This document shows, piece after piece, positions 25,813-34,836 of a stretch of 64,000 nucleotides of DNA. Both the position numbers and the translations under genes were made by a program. The notes under the pieces were generated by a model. It made no database searches and was not told the origin of the DNA. It saw only the letters and a program-made list of their open reading frames with translations. Positions within the stretch are counted from its first letter, which is position 1. Every line of letters begins with the position of its first letter. The DNA is from CAVYVZ01 sp963772065 (GTDB lineage: Bacteria; Acidobacteriota; Vicinamibacteria; Vicinamibacterales; UBA2999). Location: contig CAVYVZ010000009.1 of NCBI GenBank assembly GCA_963772065.1, positions 558,001 to 622,000 on the forward strand, given 5' to 3'.

Positions 25813-27176
25813 CTTCGAGGCTGCGACTGGAACACAGCGAGCACGGCCGAGATGATCCGATTCCGGGTCATCTCGGCTCCGGCCCGCAGGCTGCTTCGTG
25901 GAACCCGAACCGGATCGAGCACGCGCATGACCGTGCCACGGCTCGCGGCGATGAGGCGCGCGTCGAATCGCAGGTCATCGCCCTCGGCGGTGTAGACGCC
26001 GGCAATCGTCAGGCCGTCGGCCGCCGACGCTTCCGTGGCTCCCACCACTGGAATTCCTTCCGAGGCAAGTGCCGCCGCCATCGACTCGCTGACCATGCGG
26101 CCGAAGGCGTCGAGGGCCGGATCGCCGGTGCGGTTCGAGAAGTCGAGCATCGCAACCTGCCGGCCCGTGATCAGCACCTGAGTCTCCGCGCCGGTTGCGG
26201 CGAGCGGCGTGGCCGCCAGCGACTCGACCGGCGGCCGCAGGGCCACCCACACGCCGAGCCCGGTCAGGAACGCCATCACCGCCGCCGCGGCGGGAAGGAC
26301 CCAGGACGGGAGCGGCCGCCGCAGCGCGGGCGTGAGGGTCACCTGCAGCGCCTCGAGCGACGCGTGCAGGTCGCCCGCAGACTGGTAACGATCCACCGGA
26401 TCCTTTTCCAGGCACCGCTGGATGATCGGTGCGAGCGCCGGCGGAAGGTCCGCGCGCATTTCATTGACCGGGCGAGGCGTGTCGCGAAGCAGCGCCGTGA
26501 GCAGGGCCACGTTCGATTCGCCGCCGAACGGCCGGATACCCGCCGCCAGCTCGTACAGGAGCACGCCCAGGCCGAAGATGTCCGCGCGGTGGTCGATGTT
26601 CCGCCCTTCCGCCTGCTCGGGCGCCATATACGAGAGCGTGCCGACAATCTGTCCGGAGCTCGTCGTGAGCGGTCCCTGTACGTTCAGCGCGGCGGCCGGA
26701 GCTGCATCCGCGAGCTTCGCAAGGCCGAAGTCGAGCACCTTGATGCGCCCGTCCTTCGTCAGCATGACGTTGCCGGGCTTCAAATCGCGGTGCAGGATGC
26801 CGCGGTCGTGCGCCGCGCGCATCGCATCGGCAAGCTGGATCGCAATCCGCAGGAAGTCTCGAAGCGGCAGCCCACCCGCGGGGACGCACTGCTCCAGCGT
26901 CCGACCCTCGACGAGCTCCATCGTCAGAAACGACCGGCCCGCGTCGTGCTCGACGGAGTAGATCGTGACGATGCCCGGGTGGTTGAGCGCGGCGATCGCC
27001 TGCGCTTCGCGCTCGAAGCGGCGGCGCCGCTCGGCATTCTCCGCCATCTCCACCGGGAGCACCTTCAGCGCCACCCGACGCCGGAGCTTCAGGTCCTCGG
27101 CGGCATACACCTCGCCCATGCCGCCGCGGCCAAGCAGCTCCAGCACACGGTAATGCGATAGCGTCGTGCCGATCAT
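25809..27176 (-). CDS. membrane-anchored Ser/Thr protein kinase (PknB-like)
   Basis: A 455-residue kinase. The glycine loop is LGRGGMGEVY, with the invariant Lys in VALKVL, the catalytic loop HRDLKPGN, the metal loop DFGLAK, and GTLSYMAPEQ in the activation segment. All key residues are present, so it should be active. The kinase domain ends near residue 275 and is followed by a transmembrane helix (PSWVLPAAAAVMAFLTGLGVW). An external ~145-residue domain (MLDFSNRTGDPALDAFGRMV, SMAAALASEGIPVVGATEAS) resembles the TolB/FlgO-like N-terminal domain often found after acidobacterial kinases. Its stop overlaps the convergent repeat-protein stop by four bases. Confidence 0.92.
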   Translation of the reverse strand: MIGTTLSHYRVLELLGRGGMGEVYAAEDLKLRRRVALKVLPVEMAENAERRRRFEREAQAIAALNHPGIVTIYSVEHDAGRSFLTMELVEGRTLEQCVPAGGLPLRDFLRIAIQLADAMRAAHDRGILHRDLKPGNVMLTKDGRIKVLDFGLAKLADAAPAAALNVQGPLTTSSGQIVGTLSYMAPEQAEGRNIDHRADIFGLGVLLYELAAGIRPFGGESNVALLTALLRDTPRPVNEMRADLPPALAPIIQRCLEKDPVDRYQSAGDLHASLEALQVTLTPALRRPLPSWVLPAAAAVMAFLTGLGVWVALRPPVESLAATPLAATGAETQVLITGRQVAMLDFSNRTGDPALDAFGRMVSESMAAALASEGIPVVGATEASAADGLTIAGVYTAEGDDLRFDARLIAASRGTVMRVLDPVRVPRSSLRAGAEMTRNRIISAVLAVFQSQPRS

Positions 27177-27185
27177 CTCCCGCCC

Positions 27186-27191
27186 TATAAT
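27186..27191 (+). promoter_or_regulatory. TATAAT -10 box before the creatininase-family gene
   Basis: A perfect TATAAT lies 27 bases before the ATG at 27219, in the divergent gap with the kinase. No consensus -35 hexamer sits at the usual distance. An AGAGGAGG ribosome binding site follows at about 27206. Confidence 0.45.
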
Positions 27192-27218
27192 CGCGCCGGC
27201 ATCACAGAGGAGGCCCTC

Positions 27219-28016
27219 ATGCGAACGTTCATCCTGGCGTCGGCGCTGGCGACGCTTTCGTTATCGGCTTTTGCGCAGGCCCCCGATACCGTGTTCATCG
27301 AGGAGCTCACCTGGACCGAGGTGCGCGACGCCATCAAGGCCGGGAAAACAACGGTGATTCTGCCCACCGGCGGCACGGAGCAGAACGGGCCCCACATGGT
27401 GCTCGGGAAGCACAACTTCATCATCCGGCACACCGCCGATCGGATTGCGCGGACGCTCGGCAACACGCTCGTGGCGCCGGTGGTGGCCTATGTGCCGGAG
27501 GGGAACATCGAGCCGCCGAGCGGCCACATGCGCTACCCAGGCGCGATCACGCTGCCGAACGAGCACTACATGAAGCTGCTGGAGTATGCGGCGCGCAGCT
27601 TCAAGGTGAACGGCTTCAAGGACGTCGTGTTCATCGGCGACAGCGGCGGGAACCAGAAGGGCCTGGAGGAGGTCGCCCGGGCGCTGAACAAGGAGTGGGC
27701 GGGCACCGGCGTGCGCGTCCACTTCGTACCCGAGTACTACAGCGGGTCGGGAGAGGCGTTCCGCGCGTGGCTCGAGAGTCAGGGCGAGAAGCCGGACGAC
27801 ATCGGCACGCACGCGGGTATTACCGACACATCGCAATTGCTGGCGGTGGATCCCACGCAGATTCGCAAGGACAAGCTCGCCGATCGCGGCGGCTTCGAAG
27901 GCAGCGGGGTGTCGGGTAATCCGACACGCGCGAGCGTCGCCTACGGAAAGAAGGGCCTCGATATCAAGGTCGAAATTACCGTTCGCCGAATCAAGGAGTT
28001 GATGGGGAAGTCATAG
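27219..28016 (+). CDS. creatininase-family amidohydrolase, exported
   Basis: A 265-residue protein. A signal peptide (MRTFILASALATLSLSAFAQ) is followed by family motifs: ILPTGGTEQNGPHMVLGKHN near residue 45, GHMRYPGAITL near residue 105 and FIGDSGGNQKG near residue 140. The normal EQHGPHLP reads EQNGPHM and the metal Asp position is occupied by HN, so the metal site differs somewhat from classic creatininase. The true substrate is probably not creatinine; a small cyclic amide is likely. The start has a good AGGAGG site. The last 26 bases overlap the convergent M19 dipeptidase gene. Confidence 0.85.
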   Translation: MRTFILASALATLSLSAFAQAPDTVFIEELTWTEVRDAIKAGKTTVILPTGGTEQNGPHMVLGKHNFIIRHTADRIARTLGNTLVAPVVAYVPEGNIEPPSGHMRYPGAITLPNEHYMKLLEYAARSFKVNGFKDVVFIGDSGGNQKGLEEVARALNKEWAGTGVRVHFVPEYYSGSGEAFRAWLESQGEKPDDIGTHAGITDTSQLLAVDPTQIRKDKLADRGGFEGSGVSGNPTRASVAYGKKGLDIKVEITVRRIKELMGKS

Positions 28017-29255
28017 CGCCGTCGAGCTTTTCGATCGTTGCCGTCGACGGCTCGCGCTGTTTCTGCAGGTGCGCCGCGACGACCTCGGCGCGCTTCATCA
28101 CGCGGAGCACGTTCAGTCCGAGGATCTTCTTCACGTCCGCGTCGGAGTAGCCGCGCTTGCAGCAGCTCCGCGGTCAGCGCGGGATAGGTCGAAACGTTCT
28201 CGAGGCCCACCGGCACGCTCGTGATTCCGTCGAAGTCGCTGCCGATGCCGATGTTGTCGATGCCGGCGACCTTCCGGATGTGATCGATATGGTTCGCCAC
28301 GTCGGCCAGCGTGGCGCGCGGTTCGGGGTTGGCCTGCAGCCACGCCTTGAGCTCCCCATCCACCTTCGCCGTCTCGTTCGGATACAGGGCCCTCAGCCGA
28401 TCGCGTTCCGCCTGCTGCCGCTTGCTGTGCTCGTTGGCGGCGGGTGACAGGAACGAGGGCACGAACGTCACCATGACGACGCCGCCGTTCTTCGGCAGCT
28501 GCCGCAGGATTGCGTCGGGCACGTTGCGCCCGTGATCGTTCAGCGCGCGCGCCACGGAGTGCGAGAAGATGACCGGCGCCTCCGTCACGCGCAGCGCGTC
28601 GTCCATCGTTTCCGGCGAGGTGTGGCTCAGGTCGACCAGCATGCCCATCCGGTTCATCTCGCGGACGACTTCTTCACCGAAACGCGACAGACCTCCGAGC
28701 TTCGCTGTGTCCGTGCCCGAGTCGGCCCACGCGATGTTCGTGCTGTGCGTGAGCGTCATGTAGCGGGCGCCCGCGGTGTAGAACATCCGGAGCGTGGCGA
28801 GCGAGCTGTCGATCGAGTGGCCGCCCTCCATCCCGATGAGCGACGCGATCTTGCCGGCCTTGAAGATGCGCTCGACGTCGGCGGCCGTGCGCGCGAGCTC
28901 GAAGGTGTCGGGGTACTTCCGCATCATGCGGTGGACGATGTCGATCTGTTCGAACGTCGTCCGCACGGGAGCCGTGCGTCGACGCCGGCACGTACACCGA
29001 CCAGAACTGCCCGCCCACGCCGCCCTCGCGCAGGCGCGGAATGTCCGTGTGGATCGAAGGCTGCGGCGAGCGAATGTCGAGCCGGTTGATGTCGCGCTCG
29101 ACGTTGTTCTCGCGCAGCGCCCACGGGTAGTCGTTGTGGCCGTCGATGAGCGGCACCTGCTTGTGCAGCGCCTTCGCGCGCGCGAGAAAATCTTGCGCGT
29201 CCGGCGCGGTCAGTGCCGTCGCCGCGATGATGATGACGGACGTAATGATGCGCAT
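27991..29255 (-). CDS. M19 membrane-type dipeptidase, two frame breaks
   Basis: The protein starts at 29255 with a signal-like segment (MRIITSVIIIAATALTAPDA) and the metal-binding DGHNDYPWALRE. The frame shifts near 28977, then continues VRTTFEQIDIVHRMMRKYPDTF, GMEGGHSIDSS, HSTNIAWADS, DLSHTSPETM and GIGSDFDGI. A second shift near 28160 (one extra base) leads to the natural end KRGYSDADVKKILGLNVLRV and stop at 27991. The total of about 420 residues is normal for renal-dipeptidase-like enzymes that cleave dipeptides with a zinc pair. It lies 17 bases downstream of the PIG-L gene, so it is the last gene of that operon. Both breaks look like sequence errors because all metal ligands remain. Confidence 0.82.
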
Positions 29256-29272
29256 GCTGCGGATCGTACCTC

Positions 29273-31918
29273 TCAGCGCTGCGGCGCTTTCGGCAGGCTG
29301 ATCAGATTCGCGAACAGCCGATACGCGCCGGGCACACCGGCCGGCAGCTGCCGGAACCAGGCATATGCGGTGTAGATGTAGTGTCCCTTGCCGAGGCGCG
29401 CGTAGACCTCTCCACCACGCTGCGGGGGCTCGCCGGCGTCGGCGGTCTCGAGCAGCGGCGTGTAGCGCGGATCGAACGTCGTGAATGCGTACAATGTGCG
29501 TTCCTGCACCCACCCGTCGAAGTCGCTCGGGCCGATCCGATTCGGGAACGTGAACACCGGGTGGTCGGGAACCAGAATCTTCACGGGCGCGGCTTCGTCG
29601 GTGACGCGCGAGCTCATGTCCGCCGGATACGGCGGCAGGTTGCGCTCCACATATTCGTTCTGCTGATACTGAACGACGACCGCGCCGCCGCGTTGCGCGT
29701 ACTCGAGCAGGCGCCCGTGATTGGCGACGAACGCCGGCCTCGTCTCCGATGCGCGAAGGCCGACCACGATGGTGTCGAAACGCGAGAGGTCGCCGCTCGC
29801 CAGCGCGTCATCGTCGATGAGCGTCACCGGAACGCCCATGCGTCTGAGCATCTCCGGCACCTGATCGCCGCTCCCCATGACGTAGCCGACGTTCACCGCC
29901 GCGGTCTTCAGGTCGAACACCTGCGCCACCGCTCTCGCCGGGGAATACACGCGGTGCGTCTGGATATGCGGGTATGCGATCGTCTGCAGGTCGGTGCGGC
30001 GCGCGATGCCGTTGACGACCGCTTCGGCTGCGATCTCGAACGCGCCGGGCTTCCGGCCGGCTGGCGCCGTAACGGTGAAGGCCACCGAAGCGGCATCGCC
30101 TGTTTCACGCAGGTGGAACGGCGCTTCGGCCGGCGACGCGCTCCAGCCAGCGGGCATGACGAGCCGTAGCGTTCCCGACGCTCCGCCGGCCAGATGGTTG
30201 GTCGTGCGCACGACCAGGCGATGCTCGCTGCGTGCCTCGCCCGTCGGGACGATGAGCAGGCGCGAATCGAGGCCCACGCTCACCGGCGGCACCACGGCCA
30301 CATCGCGCCGGAGCTCACCGCGAACGGGATCGGCAAACCGGTGCTGCACGGGTCGATCGACGACGAGGCGCACGTTGCCGATCTCGAGCGTCAGCTCGGA
30401 GGCGACGAGCGGCGGCGCAAAGGGCAGCCCCTTCGGGTCGTCGTCGTCCCACCGGTACCGATCGCCATCGCGTGGATGCTCCAGAAAGTACGGCTGCGTC
30501 AGGGGCGCGTTCGGCGCCACGCTGACCCGGTATCGCGCGGCATACGACGGCGTTTCGCGAAAGAACCGTGCGAAGGGATTGTCGCTCTCGTCATTGTCCG
30601 TGGCTGCGTGCGGTTCCACCCTCCACCCGGCCGGAGCTGTGAGCACCGCATCGACCACCTTCACGACCGCGTTGGGCGGCGCGAAGAGGCGCGTCGTGAC
30701 GTCGAGCGTCCCGCCGGGCACGACGGTTTCCTGGTCGGCGATGGGGTCGACTACCACAGACGCGGCGCGCACGAGCGCTTCCGTGAAGTCCGCCTCCTTG
30801 ACGCCGAGCAGGAAGTCGGCTTCGGCGCGCGATGCCTCGGTTCCAGGAACGGACCGTGCGGCAGCGCGGGCCGCACGCGTCGCCTGCAGCCCTCGAGCGA
30901 GCGCGGGGATGCCCTTCTCCGGCGCGAGCGGCTGAAAGCTTTCGAGCACATCTCGCGCCGCCGCCGCGATCGTTTGCAGCTCCGAGCGGAGCGCTCCATC
31001 CGGCAGCCCGGCAAGCGACGCAAGGCCGATCGTAGAGGTGTCGATCCCGTCGAAGAGGCCGGTCTCCTTGGCGCCGGGGGAGTCCAGGCGGATGAGCGCC
31101 GATTGCCGCGGACCCTTCGTCTCGATGACGCCCATGTCCTGCGACTTGTGCTGGCTCCGGCCCTCGCTCGCAATCTCGGCGTAGTAGCGGCCGAGAACGG
31201 GATCGAAGACGCCGGTTTCAACCTGCAGCGTGGGTGGCGTCGCCGGGTTGGGCCTGAAGCCCGCGCCGCGATACAGCTTCTTCGCCTGCCACGGCCGCAG
31301 GCCGTCTCTCGAGTGCTCTGGAAACTGCGCCGGGTCGGCAGCCGCCTTGAACGCGATTGGCGTCAGGTAGCCCGCGAGCTGGTGCTGCCCGTGGCCGTCG
31401 GCGGGCGTGCCGCTGAATCGCGCGTAGATGACGAGAGGCCGGAACATGCGGATCACTCGAACCATGTCTCCGAGCACCACGCGCTCGTCCCATCGCGCAG
31501 CGGCTTCGGCGCGCGCCTTCGAGAAGCCGTAGTCGATCGCACGCGTGAAGAACTGCTCGCCTCCATCCAGGCGGCGCGCCTGCAGCAGCTCCTCGGTGCG
31601 GATGACGCCGAGCGCCTCGAAGAGTTCGGGGCCGATGATGTTCTGGCCGCCCTCGCCGCGATTGAGCGAGAGATACGCCACCCGCGCGTGGTCGCCGCGC
31701 GCTACCCTCGCGATGAACGCCGAATCCTCATCATCGGGGTGTGCCGCCACGTGCAGCGCGCTGCCTGTGGTCTGCAGGCGCTCGAGCACCTGGATCAGTC
31801 CCGCGGCCCCGAGGCTGTAGACCGGTCGAACCTGACTGTTGAGGAGGCCGCCGAACGCGAGAACGACGATCGCGAGCGTCATCGCCGCGAACGAACGGGA
31901 GAAGTGGCCGAGCGTCAT
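29273..31918 (-). CDS. PIG-L family deacetylase, long exported form
   Basis: An 881-residue protein. A membrane or signal segment (MTLAIVVLAFGGLLNSQV) precedes a PIG-L domain with AAHPDDEDSAF near residue 60 (metal-binding HPDD) and the later GTPADGHGQHQ. A long C-terminal extension of beta-sandwich modules then includes a part like NPCBM/glutamine-amidotransferase-type domains (NVGYVMGSGDQVPEMLRRMG). Such proteins remove N-acetyl groups from sugars. The frame is open back to 32269, but the ATG at 31918 overlaps the sialidase stop (ATGA), which fixes the start. The combination with a sialidase-like protein and a dipeptidase suggests scavenging of cell-wall or glycoprotein material. Confidence 0.85.
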   Translation of the reverse strand: MTLGHFSRSFAAMTLAIVVLAFGGLLNSQVRPVYSLGAAGLIQVLERLQTTGSALHVAAHPDDEDSAFIARVARGDHARVAYLSLNRGEGGQNIIGPELFEALGVIRTEELLQARRLDGGEQFFTRAIDYGFSKARAEAAARWDERVVLGDMVRVIRMFRPLVIYARFSGTPADGHGQHQLAGYLTPIAFKAAADPAQFPEHSRDGLRPWQAKKLYRGAGFRPNPATPPTLQVETGVFDPVLGRYYAEIASEGRSQHKSQDMGVIETKGPRQSALIRLDSPGAKETGLFDGIDTSTIGLASLAGLPDGALRSELQTIAAAARDVLESFQPLAPEKGIPALARGLQATRAARAAARSVPGTEASRAEADFLLGVKEADFTEALVRAASVVVDPIADQETVVPGGTLDVTTRLFAPPNAVVKVVDAVLTAPAGWRVEPHAATDNDESDNPFARFFRETPSYAARYRVSVAPNAPLTQPYFLEHPRDGDRYRWDDDDPKGLPFAPPLVASELTLEIGNVRLVVDRPVQHRFADPVRGELRRDVAVVPPVSVGLDSRLLIVPTGEARSEHRLVVRTTNHLAGGASGTLRLVMPAGWSASPAEAPFHLRETGDAASVAFTVTAPAGRKPGAFEIAAEAVVNGIARRTDLQTIAYPHIQTHRVYSPARAVAQVFDLKTAAVNVGYVMGSGDQVPEMLRRMGVPVTLIDDDALASGDLSRFDTIVVGLRASETRPAFVANHGRLLEYAQRGGAVVVQYQQNEYVERNLPPYPADMSSRVTDEAAPVKILVPDHPVFTFPNRIGPSDFDGWVQERTLYAFTTFDPRYTPLLETADAGEPPQRGGEVYARLGKGHYIYTAYAWFRQLPAGVPGAYRLFANLISLPKAPQR

Positions 31919-33249
31919 GGAGAAAAATTGAATACCGCGGTTTCGAGGATGAGTTGCTGCGGTCCGTCGACGACAACCGGATAGATCGCGGCAACCCGTC
32001 CTCCGTGCGCGTCGATGCCGAGGTAGTCGCCGTAGAAGAACTTGTCGTTCGACGGAAACGGCGGGCGATTCACGCGGTAGTTGGCGAATGTCTTTCCGCC
32101 ATCGGTGCTCCGGGCGACCGTAACCGCATTGTGGGTGCCTTCCGTGTCGCGTCGGTCGAGAAAAACGATGTTGATCGAGCCGTCGCTCGGGTCCACGGCC
32201 ATCCACGTGAAAAGCTGAGGCCGCTTGTTCCCCTTCGGATCGTCGTTGACGCGGACCGGCGACGACCACGTCTGCCCCGCGTCACGCGAGCTCGCGAGAA
32301 AGACGTCGGTGTCCCCATTCCTCTCGTCGATCCAGTTGATGTACACCGTGCCGCGGTTCGGGCCGCGGCTGTGGTCCACCGCCGTGACCGGCATCCCGTT
32401 GTGGCGCGTGACGCCCGGCAGCGGGATGTCCCAACCGCCGGGCATCGCGCCCACGAGCGTGTCGGCGCCGAATGTATAGCCGCCATCGAGCGAGCGATCG
32501 AAGAGGAGCCCCTTGGGACCCGCCCACGCCAGGTACACCTCTCCCTTGACCCCAACAGAGGGCGCGACGCCTTCGACCGTGCCATCGCTGTCGCGCGCGT
32601 CGCCCGGCGAATCCGACACCCGCACGGCCGGCGTGAACGTGCGCGCGCCGTCGCGCGAGCGCGCGACCCAGATGTGGCTCTTGTGGTCCGGATCCGCGCT
32701 TCCGTACACGTCGAATCGAGTCCACGCGACGTACACATTTCCCCGGTGCGGTGAGTCGTCCGCATCATCGACTCCGAGCCATGGCTTGTCCTCGAAGGGG
32801 CTGGCGGTGTTCAGATGGTCGATGACCGCGACCGGTTCGGTCCAGGAGATCCCGTCGCGCGACGTTCGGACATAGATGCCGCTCGAGGCGCGATCGGGTC
32901 GCGGGACGCGAATGCCGTCGAAGGCGATGTAGGAGTGATAGACCGTCCCGTCGCGCGCGATCGTCACCGCGTCGTCGCCATGCACGCGATGATGCGTGTT
33001 CGACGCCGCAACCGTGCGCCACGTGCGGCCGCCGTCGATGGACGTGTAACTGAAGTTGCTGACACGAACCGGAGAGCCGGGCTTCATGGCCTGAAGCGAG
33101 ACGGCCACGATGTGGTCGCGGTTCGTCGGGTTGATCGCGATCGATGCCTCCGCCGGACGGATCGCCGCATCGTCGCTGACCCGCGCCACGAAATGATCGG
33201 GGGCCTGGCCCGCCACCAGGACCAGTGCTGCAATGAAGGCACGCATCAC
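31915..33249 (-). CDS. exported sialidase-like beta-propeller with five Asp-boxes
   Basis: A 444-residue protein. After a short signal peptide (MRAFIAALVLVAGQA) it has five Asp-box motifs of the S-x-D-x-G-x-T-[WF] type: SIDGGRTW, SRDGARTF, SLDGGYTF, SRDAGQTW and STDGGKTF. These mark a six-bladed propeller of the sialidase/BNR class. The catalytic Arg triad cannot be assigned by eye, so it may be a binding protein rather than an active sialidase. It starts by ATGA overlap with PhoD and ends by ATGA overlap with the PIG-L gene, so the three are one coupled operon. Confidence 0.83.
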   Translation of the reverse strand: MMRAFIAALVLVAGQAPDHFVARVSDDAAIRPAEASIAINPTNRDHIVAVSLQAMKPGSPVRVSNFSYTSIDGGRTWRTVAASNTHHRVHGDDAVTIARDGTVYHSYIAFDGIRVPRPDRASSGIYVRTSRDGISWTEPVAVIDHLNTASPFEDKPWLGVDDADDSPHRGNVYVAWTRFDVYGSADPDHKSHIWVARSRDGARTFTPAVRVSDSPGDARDSDGTVEGVAPSVGVKGEVYLAWAGPKGLLFDRSLDGGYTFGADTLVGAMPGGWDIPLPGVTRHNGMPVTAVDHSRGPNRGTVYINWIDERNGDTDVFLASSRDAGQTWSSPVRVNDDPKGNKRPQLFTWMAVDPSDGSINIVFLDRRDTEGTHNAVTVARSTDGGKTFANYRVNRPPFPSNDKFFYGDYLGIDAHGGRVAAIYPVVVDGPQQLILETAVFNFSP

Positions 33250-34784
33250 GTCGTCTCGACGTGCGCGGAGCCGCGCTCCGTCACGAGCCGGGCCGCCTGC
33301 GTCTCCACGGCGGTTCGCTCGGCCACAGTCGGCACGAACATGTAATCAGTCTGTACGCGCTCGGCCGTGACGTCGAGCACCACGTATCCGCGATTCTCGC
33401 CGTCCATGAACTTCAGGTGCGGCAGCATGACCTTCAGCGCCGCGGCCCGCTCGCGGCCCTGGCCGTCGGCGAAGATCGGCGGAGAGCTGATGGCCGGCGT
33501 TGAGAACTCTACGGCAAGCGACCGTTCGCCGGTGCTCGCCCGGTAGTCGGTCCAGGGAGCACGCGGGACGTCCATCGCCCACGAGCTGTGGACGTCGCCG
33601 GTCAGGATCACGACATCGGAGATCCGCTCGCTTCCAATCATGTCGAGCACGCGATCGCGTGCCGCTTGATATCCGTCCCAGGTGTCGGCGTTGCGCACCT
33701 TCTGCCCGACCGGCGTCATGCGCGCGAAGAGCACCTGCTGCCCAACCAGTCGCCAGGGCGTTCCGCTCCGCTGTGACGTACGCAGCTCGTCGAAGCACCA
33801 TGCTTCCTGTGCCGCGCCGAGCATGGTGCGGCGCGGGTCGGCCAGACCGGCCAGGTCCTCGGGCGCCACCTGCTGATCGCGCAGGGCCCGCGCGTCGAGC
33901 ATGACGAGATCGGCGAGGTTGCCAAACCGGAACGAACGGTAGAGTCGTGGGTTGAGCCCGGGCTGCTCGCGCACCGGCATCCATTCCAGATAGGCGCGAT
34001 ACGCGGCCGCGCGGCGCGTGGCCCAGTCGCCTTCGCTCTCCGACTGATGGTTCAGCGCCCCCTCGCGCCACGCGTTGTTCGTCAGCTCGTGGTCGTCCCA
34101 GACCGTGATGAAAGGGTGCTGCTGGTGTGCGGCCTGGAGGTCCGGATCGGTCCGGTAGGTCGCATAGCGAAGCCGGTAGTCAGCCAGCGTCACCGTTTCG
34201 CCGATGGGCCGCGGAACGCGATGGAGCTTCGTGCCGTCGCCGTAGCGGCCGTTCTCGAACTCGTACATGTAGTCGCCGAGGTGGAGGACGGCGTCGAGAT
34301 CCGGGCGCGCCGCGAGCCGGCCGTACACGTTGAAGAAGCCGTAGGGATAGTTGGAGCATGAGACGACGGCGAAGCGCAGCCGCGACACTCCAGCCCGGGG
34401 CAGGGTGCGCGTGCGGCCGATCGGCGAGAACTGACGGCCGATGTTGAACGAGTAGTAATAGGTGTTGCCGGGCTCGAGTCCGCCGGCATCCACCTTCACC
34501 GTGAAGTCCCGGGCGGCCGCAGTGCGGATCGACCCACTCGCCACGATCCTGGCGAACGCGGGATCCGAAGCGATCCGCCACCCCACGTCGGCCGTCTCAG
34601 CCGCCACGGCCACACGCGTCCAGAGGATGACGCGGTCGGCGAGGGGATCACCGCTCGCGACGCCATACGGGAAGACGCTGGATGCCAAGGAGTCGCTCCC
34701 GCTCCGCGCTTGCTGGCGTGCGGTGGGGAGCACCAGCGCAGCCGCGGCCGTGCTCGAGAGGAATTCCCGCCTGTTGAGCCACAT
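33246..34784 (-). CDS. phoD: alkaline phosphatase D (PhoD)
   Basis: A 512-residue protein. The start at 34784 gives a twin-arginine signal (NRREFLSSTAAAALVL), as expected for PhoD, which is folded with metals before export; an ATG at 34793 is also possible. The N-terminal domain has FPYGVASGDPLADRVILWTR. Metal-site motifs follow: HLGDYMYEFENGRYG, WDDHELTNNAWREGALNH and LTGDVHSSW. It hydrolyses phosphodiesters and monoesters using iron and calcium. It is the first gene of the operon PhoD, sialidase-like, PIG-L, dipeptidase. It is divergent from the TolB-like gene with 52 bases between starts. Confidence 0.92.
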   Translation of the reverse strand: MWLNRREFLSSTAAAALVLPTARQQARSGSDSLASSVFPYGVASGDPLADRVILWTRVAVAAETADVGWRIASDPAFARIVASGSIRTAAARDFTVKVDAGGLEPGNTYYYSFNIGRQFSPIGRTRTLPRAGVSRLRFAVVSCSNYPYGFFNVYGRLAARPDLDAVLHLGDYMYEFENGRYGDGTKLHRVPRPIGETVTLADYRLRYATYRTDPDLQAAHQQHPFITVWDDHELTNNAWREGALNHQSESEGDWATRRAAAYRAYLEWMPVREQPGLNPRLYRSFRFGNLADLVMLDARALRDQQVAPEDLAGLADPRRTMLGAAQEAWCFDELRTSQRSGTPWRLVGQQVLFARMTPVGQKVRNADTWDGYQAARDRVLDMIGSERISDVVILTGDVHSSWAMDVPRAPWTDYRASTGERSLAVEFSTPAISSPPIFADGQGRERAAALKVMLPHLKFMDGENRGYVVLDVTAERVQTDYMFVPTVAERTAVETQAARLVTERGSAHVETT

Positions 34785-34836
34785 GTCCGGCATCGTACGC
34801 GATGTGGAACGAATCTCGCTACGGGCAGGACGCCAG

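Noticed and set aside
30194..31984. Long plus-strand open frame of 596 codons opposite the PIG-L gene
   Set aside because: It is an antisense shadow of a conserved gene; the translation is Arg/His-rich without any family pattern, as expected in GC-rich DNA.
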